A DNA stretch of 64,000 bases from Pseudomonas tohonis. Its GTDB lineage: Bacteria; Pseudomonadota; Gammaproteobacteria; Pseudomonadales; Pseudomonadaceae. The stretch is taken from positions 3,102,001-3,166,000 of the forward strand of contig NZ_AP023189.1 of the NCBI RefSeq assembly GCF_012767755.2, read 5' to 3'. The position numbers and the translations under genes are program-made. How positions within the stretch are numbered: the stretch's first letter is position 1; every line of letters starts with the position of its first letter. A model generated the notes under the pieces. The model ran no database searches and had not been told where the DNA came from. It was given only the letters and a program-made list of their open reading frames with translations. This document shows positions 42,548 through 49,913 of this stretch, piece after piece.

Positions 42548-44044
42548 TCAGTAGGTGATGCACACCGACTTCACCTCGGTGAAGCCTTCGATGGCGGCCT
42601 TGCCGAACTCGCGGCCCATGCCCGACTGCTTGTAGCCGCCGAAGGGCAGGTTGGGGTCCACCGGGACGTGGTTGTTGACCCAGACGGTGCCGGCCTCGAT
42701 GCGCGGGATGAGGTCCATCACCCGGCCCAGGTCGTTGCTCCAGATGCTCGCGGTCAGCCCGTAGCGGCTGTCGTTGAGCATGTCCACGGCCTGGTCGAGG
42801 TCATCGAAGGGCAGCACCGAGAGCACCGGGCCGAAGATTTCCTCGCGCACCGAGGTCATCCCCTGGGTGACCTTGCCCAGCACCGTGGGCTGCACGAAGT
42901 AGCCGGGCAGGTCGGGCTGGCCGCCGCCGGTGCAGAATTGCGCGCCTTCCTCGCGGGCGATGGCCAGGTAGCGCAGCACGCTGGCCTGCTGGCGGCGGGA
43001 GACCAGGGCGTTGACCTGGGCTTCCGGGTCCATGCCCGCGCCGACCTTCAGTTGCGCCACCTGGGCGCTCAGCGCCTCGACGAAGTCCTGGTAGCGGCTG
43101 GCGTGCACGTAGAGGCGCGAGGCAGCGGCGCAGACCTGGCCCTGGTTGAGCAGGCCGCCCCCGATGGCGCCGGCCACGGCCTGCTCGATATCGGCGTCGG
43201 CCAGCACCAGCATGGGGTTCTTGCCGCCCAGCTCCAGGGTGAAGCGGGTCATGTTGTCCAGCGCCGCACGGCCGACCTGCTTGCCCACGGCGGTGGAGCC
43301 GGTGAAGGACACCTTGTTCACCAGCGGGTGGGCCACCAGCGCCGCACCGGCATCGGCACCGCCCACCAGCACGTTGAAGGCGCCCGCCGGGATGCCGGCC
43401 TGGATCGCCAGCTCGGCCAGGCGCAGGGCCGTGAGCGGGGTCTCGTCCGCAGGCTTGATGATGATGGTGCAGCCGCAGGCCAGGGCCGGCATCACCTTCC
43501 ACAGGGCGATCATCATCGGGAAGTTCCACGGCACGATGCCGGCGACCACGCCGGCCGGCTCGCGGCGGGTGTAGGCGTTGAAGCGCGCCTGGGCCGGCAC
43601 GGGGATGGACACGTCCAGTGTCTGGCCTTCGATCTTGGTGGCCCAGCCGGCCATGTAGCGTATGTAGTTGACCGAGGCGCCGACCTCCACTGCGCGGGCG
43701 AGGTGGATGGACTTGCCCTGGTTGAGGGTTTCCAGTTGCGCCAGCTCCTCGCCATGGGCCTCCACCAGGTCGGCGAAGCGCAGCAGCACCCGCTCGCGCT
43801 CGGCGGGGGCCAGTCGGCTCCAGACGCCGGAGCGGAAGGTGCGATGGGCCGAGGCGACCACGGCGTCCACCTGCGGGGCGTCGGCCTGCAGGGTGCGCGA
43901 GAGCACCGCGCCGGTGGCGGGGTTGTGCACCTCGCGCGGGGTGCCTTGTGCGCCCTGGTGCTGTTGGCCGTCGATGAACGAGGCGTGGGTTCGGTCGACG
44001 AAGGCGTCGACGCTGGGAAGGGTGTTGATCAGGGCATTGGACAC
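42548..44044 (-). CDS. NAD-dependent aldehyde dehydrogenase (FeaB/phenylacetaldehyde dehydrogenase-like)
   Basis: The best start is GTG at 44044, six bases after AGGAG, giving 498 residues, the normal length. Catalytic residues are in place: Asn174 (VPWNFP), Glu271 (LELGGKNP) and Cys305 (NQGQVCAAASR); FTGSTAVGK is the NAD-binding loop. It oxidises an aldehyde to its acid in the cytosol. A FeaR-like activator gene and an amine/amino-acid permease gene are within 5 kb, which fits oxidation of phenylacetaldehyde or a related amine-derived aldehyde. The substrate assignment is from this context and general similarity only. A direct repeat about 110 bp upstream could be the regulator's site. Confidence 0.85.
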   Translation of the reverse strand: MSNALINTLPSVDAFVDRTHASFIDGQQHQGAQGTPREVHNPATGAVLSRTLQADAPQVDAVVASAHRTFRSGVWSRLAPAERERVLLRFADLVEAHGEELAQLETLNQGKSIHLARAVEVGASVNYIRYMAGWATKIEGQTLDVSIPVPAQARFNAYTRREPAGVVAGIVPWNFPMMIALWKVMPALACGCTIIIKPADETPLTALRLAELAIQAGIPAGAFNVLVGGADAGAALVAHPLVNKVSFTGSTAVGKQVGRAALDNMTRFTLELGGKNPMLVLADADIEQAVAGAIGGGLLNQGQVCAAASRLYVHASRYQDFVEALSAQVAQLKVGAGMDPEAQVNALVSRRQQASVLRYLAIAREEGAQFCTGGGQPDLPGYFVQPTVLGKVTQGMTSVREEIFGPVLSVLPFDDLDQAVDMLNDSRYGLTASIWSNDLGRVMDLIPRIEAGTVWVNNHVPVDPNLPFGGYKQSGMGREFGKAAIEGFTEVKSVCITY

Positions 44045-44153
44045 GATCGGCTCCTGGTTCGGGCAGCGGGATGGGGCGCCCGCATGGGGCGTGCCCCAGC
44101 TTAGGGAGGGAGCCGGTGCCGGGCTTGACTCTGCCTGCCATGCCGACATGACC

Positions 44154-44176
44154 CAGCGTGCAGCGGGCGCAGCGTG
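44154..44176 (-). promoter_or_regulatory. Direct repeat upstream of the aldehyde dehydrogenase gene
   Basis: CACGCTG occurs twice on the transcribed strand with a 16-bp period, about 110-130 bp before the start. AraC-family activators such as FeaR bind direct repeats in such positions. This is a candidate only. Confidence 0.35.
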
Positions 44177-44202
44177 TCAGGCAGGCGCAACGACCTGGCA
44201 GC

Positions 44203-44328
44203 GGTGAGCAAGCGGCGCCGAGGTGCACGTGGGATAGTCGGGGCGTCGTCTGCGAGGGCGACACCATTGTTGCTTGCTCCGTGTCACCATGCTTCGCCGC
44301 CGCCCTGGTCATCGGCGGCATTTTTTTT
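44203..44328 (+). ncRNA. Candidate structured RNA or attenuated leader
   Basis: No gene lies on this strand for 0.6 kb, yet a strong terminator ends the segment. GAGCAAGC (44206-44213) pairs with GCTTGCTC (44272-44279). The right arm lies inside a competing hairpin, GACAC (44260-44264) with GTGTC (44281-44285). Mutually exclusive stems before a terminator suggest either a small RNA or a riboswitch-like leader of the permease gene 320 bp downstream. No promoter is clear. Confidence 0.4.
44296..44328 (+). terminator. Strong intrinsic terminator in an intergenic region
   Basis: GCCGCCG and CGGCGGC form a 7-bp stem with a 10-base loop, followed by A and eight T residues. No coding sequence precedes it on this strand. 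Confidence 0.8.
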
Positions 44329-44648
44329 GCCCGCATTTTGGCGGGAAGGCGGACGAGGTCGGAGCACAGGGCGTAGTTCGTCGCACGGGTAGAGGTACGC
44401 AACCCATGCTGCCGGAGCGGCCGATGATCACGGTGTGGGGCGGGGCTCGGATCGATGGGTTTCGCTGCGCTCTACGCCACCCTGCGGGGCGTCTGGGCAT
44501 GTCAGGCTGCTACAAGAGCAGCGGCAGGCAGGGGCAAGACGCCCGGGGAGGGCAGGCGCAGAGTGTTCTGGAACCTGCGGCTTCGACCGCACCGGCCGTG
44601 ATGGCCGGATAACGATAAACAAGAACAATGCATTCGAGGGCCCTGACG

Positions 44649-46148
44649 ATGTCGATCGACGCCAAGCTCACCGCACATTTGAATCGAGGTACGGTCGGTT
44701 TCCCCACCGCGCTGGCCAGCACCATCGGGCTGATCATGGCCAGCCCGGTGATCCTCACCGCCACCATGGGCTTCGGCATTGGCGGCAGCGCCTTCGCCGT
44801 TGCCATGCTGATCGCCATGGTGATGATGCTCGCGCAATCGACCACCTTCGCCGAGGCGGCCTCGATCCTCCCGACCACCGGCTCGGTCTACGACTACATC
44901 GCCTGCGGCATGGGGCGCTTCTTCGCCATCACCGGGACCATCGCGGCGTACCTGATCGTCCACGTGTTCGCCGGCACGGCGGAAACCATCCTCGCCGGGG
45001 TCATGGCGCTGGTGAACTTCGAGCACCTCAACACCCTGGCCGAATCGGCCGGCGGCTCCTGGCTGCTGGGCGTGGGCTTCGTCATCGTCTTCGGTATCCT
45101 CAACGGCTTCGGCGTCAGCGTGTTCGGCAAGGCCGAGGTGATCCTCACCTTCGGCATGTGGACGACGCTGATGGTGTTCGGCATCGCCGGCCTGATCGCC
45201 GCGCCCGCCGTGCAGCTGGACGGCTGGTTCGGCACCTCGCTGATCGGCACGGACCTGGTGACCATCCTCTCCCTGGTGGGCATGGCGATGTTCATGTTCG
45301 TCGGCTGCGAGTTCGTCACCCCGTTGGCGCCGGACCTGCGCAACTCCGCCCGTACCATGCCCCGCGCCATGGCCCTGGGCCTGTTCGGCGTGGCCTCCTG
45401 CATGTTCATCTACGGCGCGGCGATGAAGCGCCAGGTGGAGAACGTCGTGCTCGACGAAGCCACCGGCCTGCACCTGCTGGACACGCCCATGGCGATTCCG
45501 CAGTTCGCCCAGCAGGTGATGGGCGACATCGGCCCGATCTGGCTGGGTATCGGCTTCCTCTTCGCCGGTGCCGCCACCATCAACACCCTGATGGCCGGCG
45601 TGCCGCGCATCATGTACGGCATGGCGGTCGATGGCGCGCTGCCGAAGGTCTTCGCCTACCTGCACCCGCGCTACAAGACGCCGCTGCTGTGCATCGCCGT
45701 AGCGGTGCTGATCCCCTGCCTGCATGCTGCCTGGCTGGGCGGCAACACCGACAACATCTTCAACCTGGTGCTGGCAGCCGTCTGCGCCTGGAGCACCGCC
45801 TACCTGCTGGTGACGATCTCGGTGGTGATCCTGCGCATCCGTCGCCCGGACCTGCCGCGCGCCTACAAGTCGCCGTTCTTCCCGCTGCCGCAGATCGTCT
45901 CCAGCGCCGGCATCCTGCTGGGCATGTGGTTCATCACCCCGCCGGGCATGAACCCCAGGGACATCTACGGCCCCTTCGCCGTGATGCTCGGCCTGACCGC
46001 CGCCTACGCGCTGTTCTGGACCGTGGTGGTGCAGAAGGTCAATCCGTTCCGCCCGGTGCCGGTGGAGGAGGTGCTGGAGAAGGAATTCGCCGCCGAGCCG
46101 GGCATCCACGCCAGCGAGAGCTACGGCCATGCTTCTCGCGCTGCGTGA
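44649..46148 (+). CDS. APC-superfamily amino-acid/amine permease
   Basis: The 499-residue inner-membrane transporter has about 12 transmembrane helices. The start at 44649 has GAGGG upstream; an ATG at 44628 would add 7 residues. The first helix region (GFPTALASTIGLIMASPVIL) and FLFAGAATINTLMAGVPRIMYGMA are typical of APC transporters for amino acids, polyamines or aromatic amines. The next gene overlaps its end by 20 bp. A possible structured, terminated RNA lies about 320 bp upstream. With the aldehyde dehydrogenase and FeaR-like genes nearby, an amine substrate is plausible. Confidence 0.88.
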   Translation: MSIDAKLTAHLNRGTVGFPTALASTIGLIMASPVILTATMGFGIGGSAFAVAMLIAMVMMLAQSTTFAEAASILPTTGSVYDYIACGMGRFFAITGTIAAYLIVHVFAGTAETILAGVMALVNFEHLNTLAESAGGSWLLGVGFVIVFGILNGFGVSVFGKAEVILTFGMWTTLMVFGIAGLIAAPAVQLDGWFGTSLIGTDLVTILSLVGMAMFMFVGCEFVTPLAPDLRNSARTMPRAMALGLFGVASCMFIYGAAMKRQVENVVLDEATGLHLLDTPMAIPQFAQQVMGDIGPIWLGIGFLFAGAATINTLMAGVPRIMYGMAVDGALPKVFAYLHPRYKTPLLCIAVAVLIPCLHAAWLGGNTDNIFNLVLAAVCAWSTAYLLVTISVVILRIRRPDLPRAYKSPFFPLPQIVSSAGILLGMWFITPPGMNPRDIYGPFAVMLGLTAAYALFWTVVVQKVNPFRPVPVEEVLEKEFAAEPGIHASESYGHASRAA

Positions 46149-46710
46149 GTTCTTCGGCAACGGCCGCGCGCCCTCCGGCTATCGGCCGGGGGCGACCCTG
46201 GCCCTGGTACGGCGCAACCTGGGCGGCCTCGCTTTCGAGGCGCTGGAGCCGGGCAGGGGGCGCTTCACCCTGGAGGGCGGGCTGAGCTTCGAGGCCCGCG
46301 AGCGCACCCAGTCGGAGCTGCTGATGCACCTGGTGCTCACCGAATTCGAACTGCGGGTGCCGACTCGTTCCGAGGGCGTGGCGGTGATCGACCTGCGTCA
46401 CACAGGCGCCATCCGCCGCCAGGGGCTGGCCTGCGTCCGCCGCCATGGCAATGCGCCCGGACTGGCGGGGGTGATCGCCGCGCTGGAAGGCGACGAGGCG
46501 TTGAGGGCGGCGCTGATGCCGCTGGATTTCAAACGCCTGCGCATCGAGCGCGATGGCGATCACTGGCAGGTACGGCTGGAGCACATGGGCGCCAGCGAGG
46601 TGGTCAACCGCATGCCGGCGTTCCGTCGCTACATTCGCCTGGACGACGCGCAGCAGGCCCATCTGCTGAATGCGCTGCCTGCACTGGCCCGGGTGCTGGC
46701 AGGATTCTGA
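46129..46710 (+). CDS. DUF3156-like protein coupled to the permease
   Basis: The 193-residue cytosolic protein overlaps the permease gene by 20 bp and is surely co-transcribed. It is Arg-rich and contains LVLTEFELRVPTRSEG and RRQGLACVRRHGN. This arrangement and size match the DUF3156 proteins found after APC permeases in pseudomonads, though I make that match from memory. No enzyme motif is seen. Confidence 0.7.
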   Translation: MLLALREFFGNGRAPSGYRPGATLALVRRNLGGLAFEALEPGRGRFTLEGGLSFEARERTQSELLMHLVLTEFELRVPTRSEGVAVIDLRHTGAIRRQGLACVRRHGNAPGLAGVIAALEGDEALRAALMPLDFKRLRIERDGDHWQVRLEHMGASEVVNRMPAFRRYIRLDDAQQAHLLNALPALARVLAGF

Positions 46711-46716
46711 GTGGCT

Positions 46717-47682
46717 TCAGGCCCCCGTCGCGGGGGCCTTCTTCATACCCGGGATCAGCACCAGCTGGCGCAGGTCGCCGACCTTGAGGTCAACGCTCTT
46801 GCCGCTGGGGGAGAGCGCCAGTTCGCCGATGGCGTAGACGCGGAAGTAGTCGACTTCCTCTCGCAACAGGCCGTCCAGGTAGCCCCGGAAGCGGTAGGCG
46901 TCCATCTGTTCCTTGGCGATGTAGAGAAACACCGGCTTGTTGTCGATGCGGTCGTAGAACTTCAGCTTGAAGCCGCTGCCGTAGCGGTCCACCAGCAGCG
47001 CGCCGCCCTGCAGCACCCGGTTGGCACTGCCCAGCCTGGCGTACCTGATCGCCTTGAAGTACGCGCCCAGGGCCATCTCGCCTTCGCCCACCACGCGCAG
47101 GCGCATGGCCTTGAACTCCTCGTCGCTAAGCTCCAGCCGTGCCTGCCGGTAGCACTCCACCAGGCGCTCCAGGCTGTTGGTGCGCTGGTTGATCGCCTTC
47201 TTCTCGGTGCGCTGGGACGGGGCTTTCTCTGGGGTGCCGGCGGGTTTGCGCGCGGGGGCGGTCGGCGTGTCGGACTTGTCGGTGCTGGGCCTGGCCTGTT
47301 CGACCGGGGGCTCGAACACATCGATGTAGTCATGCAGCTTGCGCCGGGCGTGGCGCTGCCGGGCCTCGGCCTCGCTCTCGCCGGGCAGCCTGCCTTCGGC
47401 GTCCTCGTCCTCCTCGTCGGCCATCCATTGGCAATCGGGCGCATGGGCCGAGTGCGGGTTCTCACGAAAGTGCGCGGCCTTGTAGGTCTCGTTCGGCTGC
47501 TTGTCGTAGTTGGCGGCGGTGACCTTGGTGCCCAGCGCGCGGCAGGCCTCGCTGGAGCACAGGAAGTCGAAGCGGCTGCGCGGCTCGGGCAGGGAGAAGA
47601 ACGCCCGCCGGGCTTCGGCAATGGACAGCACCTCGTCCAGCTGGACGCAGTAGGCACGGGTGATCGGGGCTTTGGTGGGCAT
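46717..47682 (-). CDS. Hypothetical protein with an N-terminal Cys/His cluster
   Basis: The likely start is ATG 47682 (AGGGAA about 12 bases upstream), giving 321 residues. Residues 40-90 contain FLCSSEACRALGT, HFRENPHSAH and PDCQW, a Cys-His arrangement like a zinc ribbon, somewhat reminiscent of CoiA-like proteins. An acidic/charged linker with Pro, Ala and Lys (about residues 90-170) follows. The C-terminal half ends in a beta-rich region (FKLKFYDRIDNKPVFLYIAKEQ). Function is unknown. The end of the gene doubles as a terminator hairpin with the convergent DUF3156-like gene. Confidence 0.65.
   Translation of the reverse strand: MPTKAPITRAYCVQLDEVLSIAEARRAFFSLPEPRSRFDFLCSSEACRALGTKVTAANYDKQPNETYKAAHFRENPHSAHAPDCQWMADEEDEDAEGRLPGESEAEARQRHARRKLHDYIDVFEPPVEQARPSTDKSDTPTAPARKPAGTPEKAPSQRTEKKAINQRTNSLERLVECYRQARLELSDEEFKAMRLRVVGEGEMALGAYFKAIRYARLGSANRVLQGGALLVDRYGSGFKLKFYDRIDNKPVFLYIAKEQMDAYRFRGYLDGLLREEVDYFRVYAIGELALSPSGKSVDLKVGDLRQLVLIPGMKKAPATGA
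46719..46743. terminator. Bidirectional hairpin overlapping a gene's 3' end
   Basis: AGGCCCCCG and CGGGGGCCT pair around GTCG-type loop bases, with TTCTT following on the plus strand. The minus-strand side encodes the last residues (KKAPATGA) and stop of the gene above. Confidence 0.6.
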
Positions 47683-47819
47683 CCGGGAGCGCTTCCCTGG
47701 CTGGGGCATGAGGCGGGATTATGCAGGCTGGCGCGATGGCGGCAAACGCTGCGGGGCTGGAGTGGGTGACGGGTGGGTGTTAGGTTCTTGGCGTGTCGTT
47801 ATTCAACAAGGAGTGATTC

Positions 47820-47993
47820 ATGGCATCGCACAAGATGAAGGGCCCCAGGACCGCCGGCTTCAAGCAGGGCATGGGCACCGCCCACCCGAAGAAGGGCCGG
47901 GGCACCCGCAAGGAGCGCTCGGGCACCCAGGCCCTGGTGATCGCCGGCGGCATCGTCCTGCTGGTCATCGTGCTGGCGGTGCTGGCCCGCTGA
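47820..47993 (+). CDS. Small basic single-pass membrane protein (57 residues)
   Basis: ATG at 47820 has AAGGAG 6 bases upstream and the frame runs 57 codons. The first 37 residues are strongly basic (MASHKMKGPRTAGFKQGMG, then HPKKGRGTRKERSG). The last 20 are one hydrophobic helix (ALVIAGGIVLLVIVLAVLA) ending in Arg. A terminator follows 20 bp later. This is a credible small protein with a cytosolic basic tail that could contact nucleic acid or phospholipid. No family is recognised. Confidence 0.75.
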   Translation: MASHKMKGPRTAGFKQGMGTAHPKKGRGTRKERSGTQALVIAGGIVLLVIVLAVLAR

Positions 47994-48013
47994 GGCGCAG
48001 CGAGACCATCGAG

Positions 48014-48040
48014 AAAGCCCCGGCCAGTGCCGGGGCTTTT
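48014..48040. terminator. Bidirectional intrinsic terminator
   Basis: AAAGCCCCGGC-CAGT-GCCGGGGCTTTT is a perfect hairpin with A and T runs on both sides. It separates the small membrane protein gene from the convergent antitoxin gene. Confidence 0.92.
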
Positions 48041-48044
48041 CGTT

Positions 48045-48374
48045 TCAGAGGTCAAGCAGCTGCGGGGCGATGCCGAGGGCGCTGGCGATCTTCTCCCGGG
48101 TCGCCTTGCGCGGCCTGGCGGCCTGCTCCTGCTGGGCATAGGCCGGCTGGCTGATGCCGATGCGCGCGGCCACCTGCTCCTGGGAGAGTCCCAGGTGTCT
48201 GCGCCACGCGGCGATGGCGGTGAGGCCATCCTTGACCATATGGCCGACGACTTCGTTGGGGACCAGACCGTCCTGGCCTTGCGTGGCGATGTAGTCCGCA
48301 TAGGGGATGACGACGAAGGCGGGGTTGCCGTTCGCGTCATTGATGATCTGCACGTTAGTAGGTGTGCTCGTCAC
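48045..48374 (-). CDS. Antitoxin with XRE helix-turn-helix
   Basis: The 109-residue protein starts with GTG at 48374, about 8 bases after GAGG inside the toxin gene, and overlaps that gene by 20 bp. The C-terminal half is a Cro/C1 helix-turn-helix (LSQEQVAARIGISQPAYAQQE). The N-terminal third (NVQIINDANGNPAFVVIPYADYIA) looks like the beta strand region of Phd/YefM-type antitoxins. It should neutralise the RelE-like toxin and repress the operon from the repeats upstream. The toxin-first order is like higBA. Confidence 0.88.
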   Translation of the reverse strand: MTSTPTNVQIINDANGNPAFVVIPYADYIATQGQDGLVPNEVVGHMVKDGLTAIAAWRRHLGLSQEQVAARIGISQPAYAQQEQAARPRKATREKIASALGIAPQLLDL

Positions 48375-48609
48375 GTTTCTTTACCTCTTCGATACTCACG
48401 ATCTGGATGGAACCGTCCCAATCGAAAATCACCCGGTACAGGCCGACTCGAAGCCGATAGCCGAATTGGTGGTGGACGAGGGCTTTGACGTTGCGTACAT
48501 CCGGCATGGCGGCCAGCGCCTGGACGGCGTCGTAGATTCTTTTCTGATCGATGCTGGCGGTTCGTCTGAGCTGCTTGATGGCCTTCCTGGTCCAGCGGAT
48601 CTCATTCAT
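48355..48609 (-). CDS. RelE/ParE-family toxin
   Basis: The 84-residue basic protein has the RelE/ParE fold pattern: MNEIRWTRKAIKQLRR, then HHQFGYRLRVGLYRVIFDWDG and the end VSIEEVKKRDEHTY. The Arg and aromatic residues in GYRLRVGLYRV and the late His/Tyr pair are typical of ribosome-dependent mRNA interferases. It is the first gene of a two-gene toxin-antitoxin operon. Targets are not known; ParE-like gyrase inhibition is the alternative. Confidence 0.9.
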   Translation of the reverse strand: MNEIRWTRKAIKQLRRTASIDQKRIYDAVQALAAMPDVRNVKALVHHQFGYRLRVGLYRVIFDWDGSIQIVSIEEVKKRDEHTY

Positions 48610-48625
48610 GCCCGTATCACTCGGC

Positions 48626-48642
48626 TATAAGTAATATAAGTA
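48626..48642. promoter_or_regulatory. Direct repeats in the toxin-antitoxin promoter
   Basis: TATAAGTA occurs twice, 9 bp apart start to start, in an AT-rich stretch 17 bp upstream of the toxin start. It is the probable operator and -10 region bound by the XRE antitoxin. Confidence 0.55.
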
Positions 48643-48914
48643 TTCTAATGAGGTCCGTAAATTGGTGGGCCGAGTTTTGTGTCAGGTGGTTCCGACAGGC
48701 AGGATTGCCGTGTTTCCGAGCCGTGCGAAGTCGACGGTAGCGATGTGAAGGCTCTCCGAGCACCGGGGTCCATTGCTTGCCGGGCAGAAGACCGGCCTAG
48801 GTTGGCATTTCCGAAGAACGGGTGGCGTCGCGTTCCGCTGGCACCAAATCTGCATTCGCAGAAGCCGTGTGGGTCCTTGTTGCGCTCGCATAGATAACAT
48901 GTTAACAATCTCGC
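48643..48914. other. Intergenic stretch before the FeaR-like gene
   Basis: I see no convincing gene in these roughly 270 bp. The composition is less GC-rich than the surroundings. The promoter of the FeaR-like gene must lie here or just after. Confidence 0.5.
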
Positions 48915-48930
48915 AACAAAAACAAGACAA
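48915..48930 (+). promoter_or_regulatory. A-rich Hfq-Crc-like motif before the FeaR-like gene
   Basis: AACAAAAACAAGACAA lies directly before the CCGGAGG ribosome-binding site. This fits the AAnAAnAA pattern. Confidence 0.5.
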
Positions 48931-48944
48931 CTCCGGAGGTTCGT

Positions 48945-49898
48945 ATGCGTGCTCAAGAAGCTCGTGGCGGTCTGGAAGACTGGCAGGCGGCGCTGCAGTC
49001 CATCTGCGGCAGGTTCGAGACCCGGCTGGCGACCAGCCGTTCGCTGTTCATCGGCGAGATCTCCTCGCAGTGTCATTCCGGCCTCACCATGGCGCACTTG
49101 CGCACCAATGCCGGGCTCATTTCACGCGCTTCCCTCAAGGCCGACCGCGATGACGATCGCCACTGCTTCCTGATCAGCCAGCGCAGCGGTTTCTCCCGCG
49201 TGATGCAGGGTGGCGTCAGCATCGACCTGGCGCCTGGCGAACTGCTGCTGATGGATTCGGTGGGCGCCTGCGAGATCACCCCCTTCGGCCTCATCGACCA
49301 CGCGTCCCTGCACCTGCCCCGGGTAGCGGTGGAGCGGGCGTTCAAGTCCAAGCAGGCCAAGTTCGGCAAGATTTCCTCCAGCCGCGCCAGCGGCAAGATG
49401 CTCCACTTGCTGATGGACCAGCTGTGCCGCGAGCAGGCCGCCTCGGATGACGCCGAAAGCGAGGCCCTGGAGAATGCCTTCATCTCCCTGCTGGAGCCGG
49501 CGCTGGGCCAGGACCGCGCGCAAGCCGCAGCGAGCGAATCCTTGCAGGGCGCCAACCTGCGCAGCTACGTGCAGAAGATCATCGACGAGTCGCTGTCCCA
49601 GCCCAACCTCACGCCCCTGGCCCTGGCCAATCGCCTGGACATCTCGGTGCGCCACCTGTACCGGCTGTTCGAGGAGGAGGGGGACAGCGTCTGCCGCTAC
49701 ATCCAGCGCTCACGCCTGAAACGCAGCGCCGACGACCTGGCCAACCCCATCCTCAAGGGTGAGTCCATCACCTCGATCGCCTACAAGTGGGGCTTCACCG
49801 ACTCGGCGCACTTCAGCCGCTCGTTCAAGAAGCACTTCGACCGCTCGCCCAAGGATTACCGCGCCGGTGCATTGATGCAGGCGGCCGCCGGGTTCTGA
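48945..49898 (+). CDS. feaR: AraC-family activator, FeaR-like
   Basis: The 317-residue protein has an N-terminal AraC_binding_2-type sensor (about residues 30-190) and two C-terminal helix-turn-helices (LTPLALANRLDISVRHLYRLF and ITSIAYKWGFTDSAHFSRSFK). GGAGG stands 5 bases before the ATG. In length and pattern it is like FeaR, which activates tynA and feaB for oxidation of 2-phenylethylamine and tyramine. A FeaB-like aldehyde dehydrogenase gene and an APC permease gene are 3-5 kb away, which supports the name, but no amine oxidase gene is in the window. Confidence 0.75.
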   Translation: MRAQEARGGLEDWQAALQSICGRFETRLATSRSLFIGEISSQCHSGLTMAHLRTNAGLISRASLKADRDDDRHCFLISQRSGFSRVMQGGVSIDLAPGELLLMDSVGACEITPFGLIDHASLHLPRVAVERAFKSKQAKFGKISSSRASGKMLHLLMDQLCREQAASDDAESEALENAFISLLEPALGQDRAQAAASESLQGANLRSYVQKIIDESLSQPNLTPLALANRLDISVRHLYRLFEEEGDSVCRYIQRSRLKRSADDLANPILKGESITSIAYKWGFTDSAHFSRSFKKHFDRSPKDYRAGALMQAAAGF

Positions 49899-49913
49899 CG
49901 GCCGCCCCATCGG

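Noticed and set aside
44410..44640. Small plus-strand frames before the permease gene
   Set aside because: They lack ribosome-binding sites and have low-complexity Arg/Ala/Gly composition.
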